Assembly: GCF_018785315.1 (NCBI RefSeq)
Contig: NZ_WQPN01000066.1
Coordinates: 62,001 to 126,000, forward strand
Direction: 5' to 3'
From: Clostridium sp. MCC353
Lineage (GTDB): Bacteria; Bacillota; Clostridia; Lachnospirales; Lachnospiraceae
DNA length: 64,000 nucleotides
Shown: positions 1-7,652 of the stretch, one piece after another
How the letters are laid out: each line of letters opens with the position of its first letter
How positions within the stretch are numbered: the first letter of the stretch is position 1
Program-made: the position numbers and the translations under genes
The notes under the pieces: generated by a model
The model's database searches: none
The model's input: the letters and a program-made list of their open reading frames with translations, nothing else
What the model was told of the DNA's origin: nothing

Positions 1-51
1 CAGGGAAAATAAGGCTACCAGACACATGTTCCAATATATTTTTCGTCTCAT
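1..51 (-). CDS. phoR: PhoR-type sensor histidine kinase, first 17 codons only
   Basis: An ATG at position 51 opens a frame reading MRRKIYWNMCLVALFSL that runs off the left edge. A basic N-terminus followed by hydrophobic residues is the usual start of the first membrane segment of a sensor kinase. The ATG shares one base with the TGA of the upstream response regulator (TGATG), so the two genes are translationally coupled. The kinase identity is inferred from position: in Firmicutes, phoR follows phoB. No kinase motif lies inside the window. Confidence 0.7.
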   Translation of the reverse strand, partial: MRRKIYWNMCLVALFSL

Positions 52-722
52 CATATCTCCTCAATCTTATAGCCCACGCCGCGGATCGTCTCTATATAAT
101 TTCCGCCGGTTCCCAGCTTCTGACGCAGAGTCCGGATGTGGACATCCACGGTTCTCGTCTCTCCGTCAAAATCATAACCCCAGATTTTCGACAGTAGCTG
201 GTCACGGCTCAGAACAATGCCTTCATTTTCCATCAAATAGCAGAGAAGTTCGAATTCTTTGTAGGTGAGATTTACAGCTTCCCCGCTCACATGGACGGTG
301 TGGCGGATGACGTCGACCTTTATGGGCCCCAGTTCGTAGAGCCTGGTCTTCTGCTCCGGTTCGGTACGGCGGAGCACTGCTTTTACCCGGGATACCAGTT
401 CCATCATCCCAAACGGCTTGGGGATATAGTCGTCCGCGCCGCTGTCCAGGCCGATCACTTTGTCGTATTCCGTACCCTTGGCGGTCAGCATAATTACCGG
501 TATCCTGGATGTATCGGAGGCATTTCTGATCTTCTTCAATATGGTCAGCCCGTCTTCATCCGGCAGCATAATATCCAAAAGGATGAGAGACGGCACCTCT
601 TTTCTCATGCCCTCCCAGAACTCCTTTCCGCAGGAAAATCCGGCCGCTTGAAACCCGGTGCTCTGCAGTGTATAAATCACCAGTTCCCGGATACTGTTGT
701 CATCTTCCACAAGATAAATCAT
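51..722 (-). CDS. phoB: PhoB/PhoP-family phosphate response regulator
   Basis: An OmpR/PhoB-type two-component regulator of 223 residues. The receiver domain (about residues 1-115) has the acidic pocket VEDD near residue 6, the phosphoacceptor Asp50 in LILLDIMLP, and the conserved Lys in LTAKG. The C-terminal winged helix (about 125-223) ends with the typical DVHIRTLRQKL and GVGYKI. It sits three bases after phoU and is coupled to the phoR fragment. With pst and phoU upstream, the expected role is activating the Pho regulon when phosphate is scarce. The specific PhoB assignment rests on this context. Confidence 0.92.
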   Translation of the reverse strand: MIYLVEDDNSIRELVIYTLQSTGFQAAGFSCGKEFWEGMRKEVPSLILLDIMLPDEDGLTILKKIRNASDTSRIPVIMLTAKGTEYDKVIGLDSGADDYIPKPFGMMELVSRVKAVLRRTEPEQKTRLYELGPIKVDVIRHTVHVSGEAVNLTYKEFELLCYLMENEGIVLSRDQLLSKIWGYDFDGETRTVDVHIRTLRQKLGTGGNYIETIRGVGYKIEEI

Positions 723-725
723 CGT

Positions 726-1370
726 TTAATTTCCCTCCACGTGAACTCCGGTAATTGAAAATTCCACCCATTCCGCAATATTGGTTGCGTGGTCACCGAT
801 TCGTTCAAAATACTTGGCGATCATGAGAAGATCTATGCAGAATTCCCCGTCGCTGTTATCCTCTTTTATCAGGCTGATCAGTTCTTCCTTCACCTTTGCA
901 AACAGATCATCCACCACATCGTCATACTTAATCACGCTCTGCGCGATCTCAAGATCCTTTTTTACAAATGAATCCACGCTTTCCGTGACCATCTTAATGG
1001 TCGCTTCCGCCATTTCCCTGATGTGGATGCTGCTCTGTACTTTTCTGTCTTTAATAAATCCGGCAATTTCCGCGATATCCGAGGCCTGATCGCCGATCCG
1101 CTCCATGTCCGATATCATTTTCAAAGCGGATGAGATCAGGCGCAGATCCTTTGCCACCGGCTGCTGCTGGAGCAGAAGCCTCATGCACAGGCTCTCGATA
1201 TCCCGCTCCTTCTGGTCGATCTCTTTATCTGTTTTATATACCTGATCGGCCAGATTGTTCTCACCCATCAGGGTTCTGGACGCATAGGAAATGGCATCTT
1301 CACACAATGCCCCCATGCGGATCAGTTCCACATTCAAATATTCAAGCTGTTCATCAAAACGATTGCGCAT
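726..1370 (-). CDS. phoU: Phosphate transport accessory regulator PhoU
   Basis: A 214-residue all-helical protein with two PhoU repeats. Each carries the E/D-rich metal-binding signature, seen as ISDMERIGDQASDIAE in the first and AKYFERIGDHATNIAE in the second. PhoU links the Pst transporter to the PhoR kinase and represses the Pho response when phosphate is plentiful. A longer reading frame extends upstream into pstB, but the ATG at 1370, giving MRNRFDEQL, matches the family start and leaves one base after the pstB stop. Confidence 0.95.
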   Translation of the reverse strand: MRNRFDEQLEYLNVELIRMGALCEDAISYASRTLMGENNLADQVYKTDKEIDQKERDIESLCMRLLLQQQPVAKDLRLISSALKMISDMERIGDQASDIAEIAGFIKDRKVQSSIHIREMAEATIKMVTESVDSFVKKDLEIAQSVIKYDDVVDDLFAKVKEELISLIKEDNSDGEFCIDLLMIAKYFERIGDHATNIAEWVEFSITGVHVEGN

Positions 1371-1371
1371 A

Positions 1372-2121
1372 TCAGCCAAACCTCCCCGTAATATAATCCT
1401 CTGTCTTCTGGTTCCTGGGCATGGAGAAAATCTGCTCCGTCTCCCCGAATTCAATCACCTCTCCCAGCAGGAAAAATGCGGTTTTATCCGAGATTCTGGC
1501 TGCCTGCTGCATGTTGTGGGTAACCATGACAATAGTATAATCTTTTTTCAGTTCCACAGCAAGGTCTTCTATCTTGGATGTGGAAATGGGGTCGAGGGCG
1601 GAAGTGGGCTCATCCATCAAAAGCACTTCCGGCTGCACTGCCAAAGCTCTGGCAATACAGAGCCTCTGCTGCTGTCCTCCGGAAAGCCCCAGGGCGCTTT
1701 TTTTCAGACGGTCCTTTAATTCATCCCAGATGGCCGCGTCTCTCAGAGATTTTTCCACAATATCGTCCAGCCTGACCTTTGAGCGGATCCCGTGGGTTCT
1801 GGGCCCGAACGCGATATTGTCATATACGCTCATGGGGAATGGATTTGGTTTCTGGAACACCATTCCCACCCGCTTTCTCAGCAGGTTGATGTCCATATTT
1901 CCATAGATATCCTGGTCATCCAGCAGGATTTCGCCTGTTATCCTGCATCCCTCCACCAGATCGTTCATCCGGTTCAATGATTTTAAAAGGGTGGATTTCC
2001 CGCAGCCCGAGGGGCCGATAAAAGCGGTGATCTCATTGGAAGGGATCTTCAAATTGATGCCTTTCAGGGCTTTAAAATCACCATAGTATAACTCCATTTT
2101 ATTAATTGTCAGCTTATCCAT
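1372..2121 (-). CDS. pstB: Phosphate ABC transporter ATP-binding protein PstB
   Basis: A 249-residue ABC ATPase that powers high-affinity phosphate import through PstC-PstA. It has Walker [10 protein letters not shown], the signature LSGGQQQR, Walker [12 protein letters not shown] and the switch His in [24 protein letters not shown] and FQKPNPFP after Walker A are characteristic of PstB. It lies 11 bases after pstA and one base before phoU, in the usual pst-phoU order. Length is normal for the family. Confidence 0.97.
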   Translation of the reverse strand: MDKLTINKMELYYGDFKALKGINLKIPSNEITAFIGPSGCGKSTLLKSLNRMNDLVEGCRITGEILLDDQDIYGNMDINLLRKRVGMVFQKPNPFPMSVYDNIAFGPRTHGIRSKVRLDDIVEKSLRDAAIWDELKDRLKKSALGLSGGQQQRLCIARALAVQPEVLLMDEPTSALDPISTSKIEDLAVELKKDYTIVMVTHNMQQAARISDKTAFFLLGEVIEFGETEQIFSMPRNQKTEDYITGRFG

Positions 2122-2132
2122 AATCTATCGTT

Positions 2133-3002
2133 CTATCCTTTCGCGATTCTCTTGGCAATCAGCCCGGAAACCCCGTTGATTCCCACCACGATGACCAAAA
2201 GCACTACAGCGGTTGCATATGACTGGTTGGTGTACAAGCCCTCGTTGGTCAGCACGTACATATGCACAGCCAGGGTACGGCCGGAGGACATCAGGTTATC
2301 CGGCACTCCGGCAACGGTCCCCGCCGTATACATCAGGGCGGCTGTCTCTCCCACGATTCTCCCCACCGCCAGTATGATACCCGCTAAAATCCCGGGCACT
2401 GCCGAAGGGAGCACAATTTTAAATACCGTTCTCAAACGCCCTGCGCCCAGCCCGAAACTGCCTTCCCGGTAAGAATCAGGAACTGATTTGAGGGCTTCTT
2501 CCGTGGTTCTGATGATGAGGGGGAGTATCATCATTGCCAGGGTGAGAGCGCCGCCCATAATGGTATATGACCAGCCAAATGTGACTGCAAACAAAAGGAA
2601 ACCAAATAAACCGTAAACAATCGAGGGGATTCCGGACAGGGTTTCCGCCGTCACCCGGATCACGGCCACCAGTTTATTGCCCCGTTTGGCATATTCCACC
2701 AGATAAATCGCCGCGAAAATTCCCAATGGCCCTGCGATCAGCAGTGAAAGAAATGTCATGATAACGGTGTTGATCAGCGCCGGCATGAGGGAAACATTTT
2801 CACTGTTGTATTCCCAGGCAAACAGGCTGGGCGTCAGATAGGGAACCCCTTTTATGAGGATGTAAGCGATCAAAAATAAAAGGATCAGCACCGTAACGGC
2901 CGCGGATACGGTGACTAACAGCATCAGAATGAGAGAAAGAGGGCTCCTTTTATAGGCTTTCATCTTCTGGGAAAATGTCTGTTTATTAATCGGGTCCATC
3001 AT
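2133..3002 (-). CDS. pstA: Phosphate ABC transporter permease PstA
   Basis: A 289-residue inner-membrane permease with about six hydrophobic segments and the binding-protein-dependent transport loop, seen around EALKSVPDSYREGSFGLGA. It pairs with PstC to form the channel through which phosphate crosses the membrane. The start overlaps the pstC stop by four bases, a sign of translational coupling. Nothing is missing compared with the family. Confidence 0.95.
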   Translation of the reverse strand: MMDPINKQTFSQKMKAYKRSPLSLILMLLVTVSAAVTVLILLFLIAYILIKGVPYLTPSLFAWEYNSENVSLMPALINTVIMTFLSLLIAGPLGIFAAIYLVEYAKRGNKLVAVIRVTAETLSGIPSIVYGLFGFLLFAVTFGWSYTIMGGALTLAMMILPLIIRTTEEALKSVPDSYREGSFGLGAGRLRTVFKIVLPSAVPGILAGIILAVGRIVGETAALMYTAGTVAGVPDNLMSSGRTLAVHMYVLTNEGLYTNQSYATAVVLLVIVVGINGVSGLIAKRIAKG

Positions 3003-3847
3003 TCAGACCTCCTTCTCAGCATGGAAAATGATAAATTGATAATGAGGATGAACACGAACAGCACAACAGCGGTGGCGATCAGCGCTTCCCTGTGAAGATC
3101 CGTGGCATATCCCATTTCCAGTACAATGTTGGCCGTCAGGGTCCGTACTCCAGCAAACAGCCCTTTGGGCATTCTGGGCTGGTTTCCAGCCACCATAATC
3201 ACCGCCATGGTTTCTCCAATGGCCCGGCCCACGCCCAGGATCACCCCGGCCATGATTCCCGACTTAGCGGCGGGAAGAGTGGCAAAAAACACGCTTCTCT
3301 CATGGCTGGCGCCCAGAGCCAGGGCTCCTTCATAATAGGAGGCCGGAACTGCATTGATAGCTGATTCCGCCACACCGATGATGGTGGGGAGAATCATAAT
3401 CCCCAGCAAAACGGATGCGGCAGCCATGCTCTTTCCGCTGCCGCCGAATAACTGGGACATGACCGGCACGATGACCACCATGCCGAAGAACCCGTATACA
3501 ACGGATGGTATTCCGGCCAGCAGGTCGATGGCCGGTTTAATGATCCGGTACAGACGTTTTGGACAGAACTTGGATAAATAGATGGCCGTCAAAATCCCAA
3601 TGGGAACTCCCACCGCAATGGCTCCCGCCGTCACATAGATACTTCCCATTATCATCGGAAGGATTCCGTAGATATCATTTCCCGGTTTCCATTTCTCTCC
3701 CAGCAGGAAATCCAGCACTCCTATTTTTCCGATTGCCGGAACACCGTTGGCAAACAGAAAAATACAGATCATGGCTACCGCCAGGATGGAAACGCAGGCA
3801 GATGTTAAAAATACCAGTTCCATCCCCTTTTCTTTCACTTTTCTCAT
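2999..3847 (-). CDS. pstC: Phosphate ABC transporter permease PstC
   Basis: A 282-residue permease with six predicted membrane segments. The ABC-contact loop is ESAINAVPASYYEGALALGA, followed by GRAIGETMAVIMVAGN, a stretch well conserved in PstC. It is the second gene of the pst operon and is separated from pstS by about 130 bases that hold strong hairpins, which may lower permease expression relative to the binding protein. It ends four bases into pstA. Confidence 0.95.
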   Translation of the reverse strand: MRKVKEKGMELVFLTSACVSILAVAMICIFLFANGVPAIGKIGVLDFLLGEKWKPGNDIYGILPMIMGSIYVTAGAIAVGVPIGILTAIYLSKFCPKRLYRIIKPAIDLLAGIPSVVYGFFGMVVIVPVMSQLFGGSGKSMAAASVLLGIMILPTIIGVAESAINAVPASYYEGALALGASHERSVFFATLPAAKSGIMAGVILGVGRAIGETMAVIMVAGNQPRMPKGLFAGVRTLTANIVLEMGYATDLHREALIATAVVLFVFILIINLSFSMLRRRSE

Positions 3848-3901
3848 TCAAATGCTCCTTTATATTTGCCTCTGGGTAATTCTGCTGTAAAAATCCCTGC
3901 T

Positions 3902-3978
3902 GTAATCCTCAGATTGGGGGAATCTGTGAATCACAGCAGGACAGGCGATTCCGTCAGAAAAACCGCCTGTCCCTTTTT
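3902..3978 (-). terminator. Twin hairpins between pstS and pstC (likely attenuator)
   Basis: Read on the minus strand after the pstS stop, the transcript can fold a first stem GGACAGGCG / CGCCTGTCC and then a second stem CTGCTGT / ACAGCAG with an inner pairing, ending in GGATTTTTAC. Only five T follow the second stem, so termination would be partial. Such intergenic hairpins often keep the binding-protein message more abundant than the permease message; that role is inferred. Confidence 0.5.
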
Positions 3979-4959
3979 TTACTGAAGATCTTCCCATTCG
4001 GTAACTTCACCGGTAAAGATTGCTTTTACATTGTCACTAGTCAGCTCTTCCACAGGGCTTTCGTTGTTTACGATCACCGCGATGCCGTCCATAGCGATCA
4101 CCACAGGGGTCAGGCCTGCTTCTGTCTCACTTTCTTTCAACTCTCTGGATGCCATTCCGATATCGCAGACGCCTTCCAGCGCGGAGGTCATGCCTGTGGT
4201 GGAATCGCTCTGCTGCACTTCAATGGTCACATCCGGGTTCAGGGCTGTGTAAGCTTCTTTCAGCTTCTCCATAACAGGTGTTACGGAAGAAGATCCGGCA
4301 ACTACCACTTTTCCCGACGCGCTGCCTGCGGTATAAGCGCCTTCATTGCCCTGGCTGATATAGCCGTTGTCTTCCACTACCTTCTGGCCTTCTTCGCTCA
4401 TAATGAATTTGATGAAATCCTGAGCCGTCTCGCTGACACCCTCTTTGGTGGCGATGTTAAACGGACGGGCGATTTTATAGGAACCTGATTTGATGTTATC
4501 CACGGACGCTTCTGCTCCGTCAATTTTCACCGCTTTTACGGTATCATTTAAGGAACCTAATGAGATATAGCCAATGGCTTCTTTATTACCGGAAATGGTA
4601 GTCATCATAACGGAAGTGCTGTTGGTAATTTCCGCTTCTTCTGTAGTATTATCCACCTTTTCTCCTGCGTCATTCTTCTCCTCAATACCGAATAATTCGA
4701 TAAATGCACCTCTTGTGCCGGAACCGTCTTCACGGGATACCACGGTAATGGGGCCTTCTGCCGATGGGGATTTTGCTTCTACCGTCTCTGCCTTCGCATC
4801 GGTCGTTGCTGCTGTAGAATCTGCTGTGGCCGCTTCTGTTGCAGCCGCTTTTGTTGTGGCCGCCGGTGATGTGGATTCTGTTGTCTGGCTTCCTCCGCAG
4901 GCGGTTAAACCTGCTGCCGCGATGCCTAATGCTAATACCATTGCCAATGTTTTTTTCAT
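3979..4959 (-). CDS. pstS: Phosphate-binding lipoprotein PstS with its two halves in swapped order
   Basis: A 326-residue extracellular phosphate receptor. The signal peptide ends in the lipobox LTAC (Cys21), followed by a Thr/Ala linker to about residue 65. Residues 70-205 then hold the part that is normally C-terminal (ITVVSREDGSGTRGAF, SGTRG being the phosphate loop). Residues 217-326 hold the part that is normally N-terminal (VVVAGSSSVTPVMEKL, then DIGMASREL and AMDGIAVIVN), ending at FTGEVTEWEDLQ. In ordinary PstS the phrase after W.DL is .GPI.VVSRE, so the break falls exactly at this junction: a circular permutation. The ATG at 4959 is chosen for its GGAGAGG site and proper signal peptide. 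Confidence 0.9.
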   Translation of the reverse strand: MKKTLAMVLALGIAAAGLTACGGSQTTESTSPAATTKAAATEAATADSTAATTDAKAETVEAKSPSAEGPITVVSREDGSGTRGAFIELFGIEEKNDAGEKVDNTTEEAEITNSTSVMMTTISGNKEAIGYISLGSLNDTVKAVKIDGAEASVDNIKSGSYKIARPFNIATKEGVSETAQDFIKFIMSEEGQKVVEDNGYISQGNEGAYTAGSASGKVVVAGSSSVTPVMEKLKEAYTALNPDVTIEVQQSDSTTGMTSALEGVCDIGMASRELKESETEAGLTPVVIAMDGIAVIVNNESPVEELTSDNVKAIFTGEVTEWEDLQ

Positions 4960-5040
4960 AATTTCCTCTCCTTTTGCCCTTTGGGGCATTCTATAAAGTT
5001 TTGTTATTTTTTGCTTTCTGTTTGTTCTTACAGTTCGTAT

Positions 5041-5094
5041 TGTAAAATTTATATGTAAAATCCAAAAGGAGAGTTTTGTTAAATCTACGTAAAA
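5041..5094 (-). promoter_or_regulatory. Candidate PhoB boxes upstream of pstS
   Basis: Upstream of pstS, reading toward the gene, TTTACG, TTAACA, TTTTACA and TTTTACA recur, at plus-strand positions near 5088, 5077, 5054 and 5041. Tandem TTAACA-like hexamers about 11 bases apart are the known binding pattern of Firmicute PhoP/PhoB. Here the spacing is 11, about 23 and 13 bases, so the match is imperfect. The function is inferred from the gene it precedes. Confidence 0.4.
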
Positions 5095-5133
5095 TACCTG
5101 GGTGAACAGGACTTTATATCCGTCACCCAGGTA
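5095..5133 (-). terminator. Hairpin after trxA
   Basis: The arms TACCTGGGTGA and TCACCCAGGTA form a perfect 11-bp stem. On the minus strand it lies downstream of the thioredoxin gene and is followed by ATTTTACG, a weak T-run. It probably ends the redox operon transcript, but the poor T-tract keeps this uncertain. Confidence 0.45.
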
Positions 5134-5291
5134 TTGTTTTGTAAAATCGCAACAGTTCAGACCTATCTGAACTGTTACGTAAAATCTCTATTCTGTTATG
5201 CCGTTTCCGCGGCGCTGCCAGCGCAGCAGCCCACTCCATCCAGCCCACTCCATCCGGCCTGTCAGCCGGCTGAAATTGATCTGTTTATAAT
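5134..5291. other. Spacer between trxA and pstS, repeat-bearing
   Basis: This stretch, together with the sites listed before it, makes up the 332-base gap between trxA and pstS. It holds the palindrome at 5151-5176, then a GC-rich segment with the tandem repeat AGCCCACTCCATCC (two copies around 5227-5255) and the inverted pair CCGGCCTG / CAGCCGG. No open frame with a ribosome site is visible. It resembles the inner part of the repeat element at 40371-40504, which also carries CATCCAGCCC. Confidence 0.5.
5151..5176. repeat. Dispersed palindrome, copy 1
   Basis: Arms AACAGTTCAGA and TCTGAACTGTT around the loop CCTA form an 11-bp perfect palindrome. The same 26 bases occur inverted at 41749-41774, and near-copies form the ends of the element at 40371-40504. 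Confidence 0.85.
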
Positions 5292-5603
5292 CTACTGGCG
5301 GATAAACTCCAGGACTTTTCCCTTGGACTGCACTCCCACCAATTTATCAACGGCCTCTCCATTTTTAAAGAGAACCAGGCTGGGCACTGTCATAATTCTG
5401 AACCTCTCAGCCAGTTCAATCTCTTCGTCAATGTCCAGTTCGCCGATTTTAACGTCCGTCACTTCATTTGACAAAGCTTCCACTACCGGGTGAAGCATCT
5501 TGCAGGGGCCGCACCAGGTTGCAAAAAAATCTACCATAACCGGTTTATCGGAATTCATAACTTCGCTGTCAAAATTTTCCTTTGTGATCTTTAAAATTGC
5601 CAT
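5292..5603 (-). CDS. trxA: Thioredoxin
   Basis: A 103-residue thioredoxin with the active site WCGPC (Cys31, Cys34), the cis-proline in MTVPSLVLF and the usual fold length. It reduces protein disulfides in the cytoplasm. It lies three bases after the Rrf2 regulator and probably shares its transcript. Together with the RclA-like flavoprotein and the CcdA-TlpA fusion upstream it forms a thiol-redox gene set. No thioredoxin reductase is present in the window. Confidence 0.95.
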   Translation of the reverse strand: MAILKITKENFDSEVMNSDKPVMVDFFATWCGPCKMLHPVVEALSNEVTDVKIGELDIDEEIELAERFRIMTVPSLVLFKNGEAVDKLVGVQSKGKVLEFIRQ

Positions 5604-5606
5604 AAT

Positions 5607-6044
5607 TCATTTCTCCTTTTTTTCTTTATTCTTGTCTTTAAAAATTTTTTTATCCAAATCTGCCACTGTAACATGAGTTAAACGGTCCCGGCACATCTGA
5701 TCCAGGTTACCGTACAGCTCATCCAGCACTCCGGCCATTCCTGACGCCACCATGCAGTCCTTATTGGGATCACCGCTTTTCCAGGATGCAGAAACAAATT
5801 CCGTTTCGAGAGCGTCCGCCACCATACACAGGCTGACATCCGCCGCCTTCTTATCGAACAGATATCCGCCTTCCAATCCTTCTTTGGTGGCCAGAAGACC
5901 GGCTTTTTTAAGTTTCGCCATGATTTTGCGTACCCGGGCAGGATTGGTGCAGATATTATCCGCCAAAACTTCACTGGATACTGTTTCCGCCTTATGATTT
6001 AAAAATACTAATGCATGAACTGCTACGCCAAATTCACTTGTCAT
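5607..6044 (-). CDS. Rrf2-family transcriptional regulator
   Basis: A 145-residue Rrf2 protein with an N-terminal winged helix (about 1-80), seen in VSSEVLADNICTNPARVRKI and GLEGGYLF. Family members sense iron-sulfur state, nitric oxide, cysteine metabolites or oxidants. The canonical three-Cys cluster-binding set is absent: the Cys residues seen are in NICTNP, SLCMVA, KDCMVA and QMCRDR. The ATG at 6044 follows GGAGAG by eight bases and yields the usual MTSEFGVAVHAL start; an upstream in-frame ATG has no ribosome site. It probably controls its own operon. Confidence 0.85.
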   Translation of the reverse strand: MTSEFGVAVHALVFLNHKAETVSSEVLADNICTNPARVRKIMAKLKKAGLLATKEGLEGGYLFDKKAADVSLCMVADALETEFVSASWKSGDPNKDCMVASGMAGVLDELYGNLDQMCRDRLTHVTVADLDKKIFKDKNKEKKEK

Positions 6045-6210
6045 CTCATTCTCTCTCCGATTTCTGTTTCTATTCATCCGGCCCAGGGATCTGCTGTTTC
6101 CATCGGAACGGTCTTCCCAGGTCTGTCCTCATGGTTATTTTAACACCTTCCGCCTGGCCAGGCAATCCTGCAATTGATTGGAACCCAAATAGCAGCTTTT
6201 CCAGGTTATT

Positions 6211-6240
6211 GTACGGCCAGCGCAGTAAATGCCCAGTCCT
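6211..6240 (-). repeat. Fragment of the dispersed repeat family
   Basis: On the minus strand these 30 bases match positions 40384-40413 of the element at 40371-40504 at 26 of 30 positions, sharing the core GCATTTACTGCGC and CCGTAC. The palindromic ends are not seen here. The fragment lies in the 219-base gap between ccdA-tlpA and the Rrf2 gene. Confidence 0.5.
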
Positions 6241-6263
6241 GGTGAATCATAACGTAATTTTCT

Positions 6264-7634
6264 CTATCTGCGTTTCCCTTCCATGGTCTGCTCAATAATG
6301 CTCTTCATGGTGTCCTCGTTCAACTGTCCGGACGCGTATCCGAACACATTGCCGTCCCGGTCAATCATAAATGTGGTAGGCAGAGAGTAAACTCCGTAAT
6401 TCGCAAACTGTTCTCCTGTGGTATCCATCAGCACCGGATACGTGTAACCATTATCCTCTAAGAACTTCTTAATCTCTTCTTCTGACTTTTCACTTCCCTG
6501 GTCAGGTCCTGCCACTCCCAGCACGATCAGAGCCTCATCGCCTTCTGTACTGTAAGTTTCATAAATTTTCTGAATATCCGGCATCTCCGCCCGGCATGGC
6601 GGACACCAGGTGGCCCAGAAGTTAAGAAATACCGTCTTTCCTTTATAATCCGACAATGTATGGGTGTTGCCAAACTGGTCTGTCAGCGTAAAATCGATAG
6701 CCGGGAGCGTCTCCGGCTCCGCGGTGGTTGTCTCCTCGATCTCAGCTTCTGTTTCTCCGTTCACAGCTTTGGAAGCGTCTGTAGTTTCCTCTGAAGACGC
6801 ATTCTCCGATGATTGTTCTTTCGATTCCTCTTTTGTTTCTTCTTCCGTATCCGCCGCTATGGCCCCAGACGGCTCTTTTCCGCCGTTATCCTGGCCCTGA
6901 ACCGTGTATTGGGACAGGTATCCGGTCACTGCGTTCATCTTGCCGGTAAACATCAAAAGTCCCATGATGATCATCAGCACGCCGCCGATTTTAACCGTAT
7001 ACTTCACAAATTGTCCATGTTTCTTGAAGAAATCCAGCAGCGTTGTTGTGAATATCCCAACTATTAAAAACGGAAGGATGAATCCCAGGGTATATACGCC
7101 GATCAGCGCATATCCGGTTGCTTTTGTCGCCGCCGACGCCGCCATAATCAGCACGGTTGCCAAAGCGGGGCCTACGCACGGCGTCCAGGCAAAGCTGAAG
7201 GTAAATCCCATCACCAGAGCGGTAACCGGTGACATTGCCATCTTATCCAGCCTGAACGGCAGCCGGTGTTCCCTTCCAAGGACGGTTGAAGTGCCCAAGA
7301 ATCCCAATTGGTAAAGTCCGAACAGGATCACGATGATTCCGCCTATTCTGGCAAACATCAACTGGCTCCGGTTGAAGAAATGTCCCAGTGCAGAGACGCC
7401 AAAACCCAGAAGGAAAAATGCAAAGCTGACACCTACTACGAAGAAAATGGTATTCACCATAACCTTGCTGCGTTTATAATAAGTCCTGCCGTCCTCGCCC
7501 ACACTCCTGGTTCCGCCTGATAAATAGCCGATATACAAAGGTAAAAGCGGCAGCACGCACGGCGAGAAAAAGCTCACCAGTCCCTGTAAAAATACGGTAA
7601 GCGCCGGAACACTTACATCTAATGAAAATCCCAC
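6264..7634 (-). CDS. CcdA-TlpA fusion: membrane thiol-electron carrier with extracytoplasmic thioredoxin domain
   Basis: A 456-residue fusion. Residues 1-235 are a CcdA/DsbD-type membrane domain with about six or seven segments and its two conserved redox cysteines, Cys26 (FFSPCVLPL) and Cys153 (AWTPCVGPA). Residues 245-310 form a Glu/Ser/Thr-rich linker. Residues 311-456 are a TlpA/ResA-type thioredoxin with WCPPC (Cys344, Cys347) and cis-Pro in YSLPTTFMI. CcdA is known to pass electrons from cytoplasmic thioredoxin across the membrane, so a fused TlpA domain would be the direct outer acceptor. The thioredoxin encoded downstream is a plausible donor. The outer substrate is unknown. Confidence 0.93.
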   Translation of the reverse strand: MGFSLDVSVPALTVFLQGLVSFFSPCVLPLLPLYIGYLSGGTRSVGEDGRTYYKRSKVMVNTIFFVVGVSFAFFLLGFGVSALGHFFNRSQLMFARIGGIIVILFGLYQLGFLGTSTVLGREHRLPFRLDKMAMSPVTALVMGFTFSFAWTPCVGPALATVLIMAASAATKATGYALIGVYTLGFILPFLIVGIFTTTLLDFFKKHGQFVKYTVKIGGVLMIIMGLLMFTGKMNAVTGYLSQYTVQGQDNGGKEPSGAIAADTEEETKEESKEQSSENASSEETTDASKAVNGETEAEIEETTTAEPETLPAIDFTLTDQFGNTHTLSDYKGKTVFLNFWATWCPPCRAEMPDIQKIYETYSTEGDEALIVLGVAGPDQGSEKSEEEIKKFLEDNGYTYPVLMDTTGEQFANYGVYSLPTTFMIDRDGNVFGYASGQLNEDTMKSIIEQTMEGKRR

Positions 7635-7652
7635 TCAATCGTCCTCCTTTAT

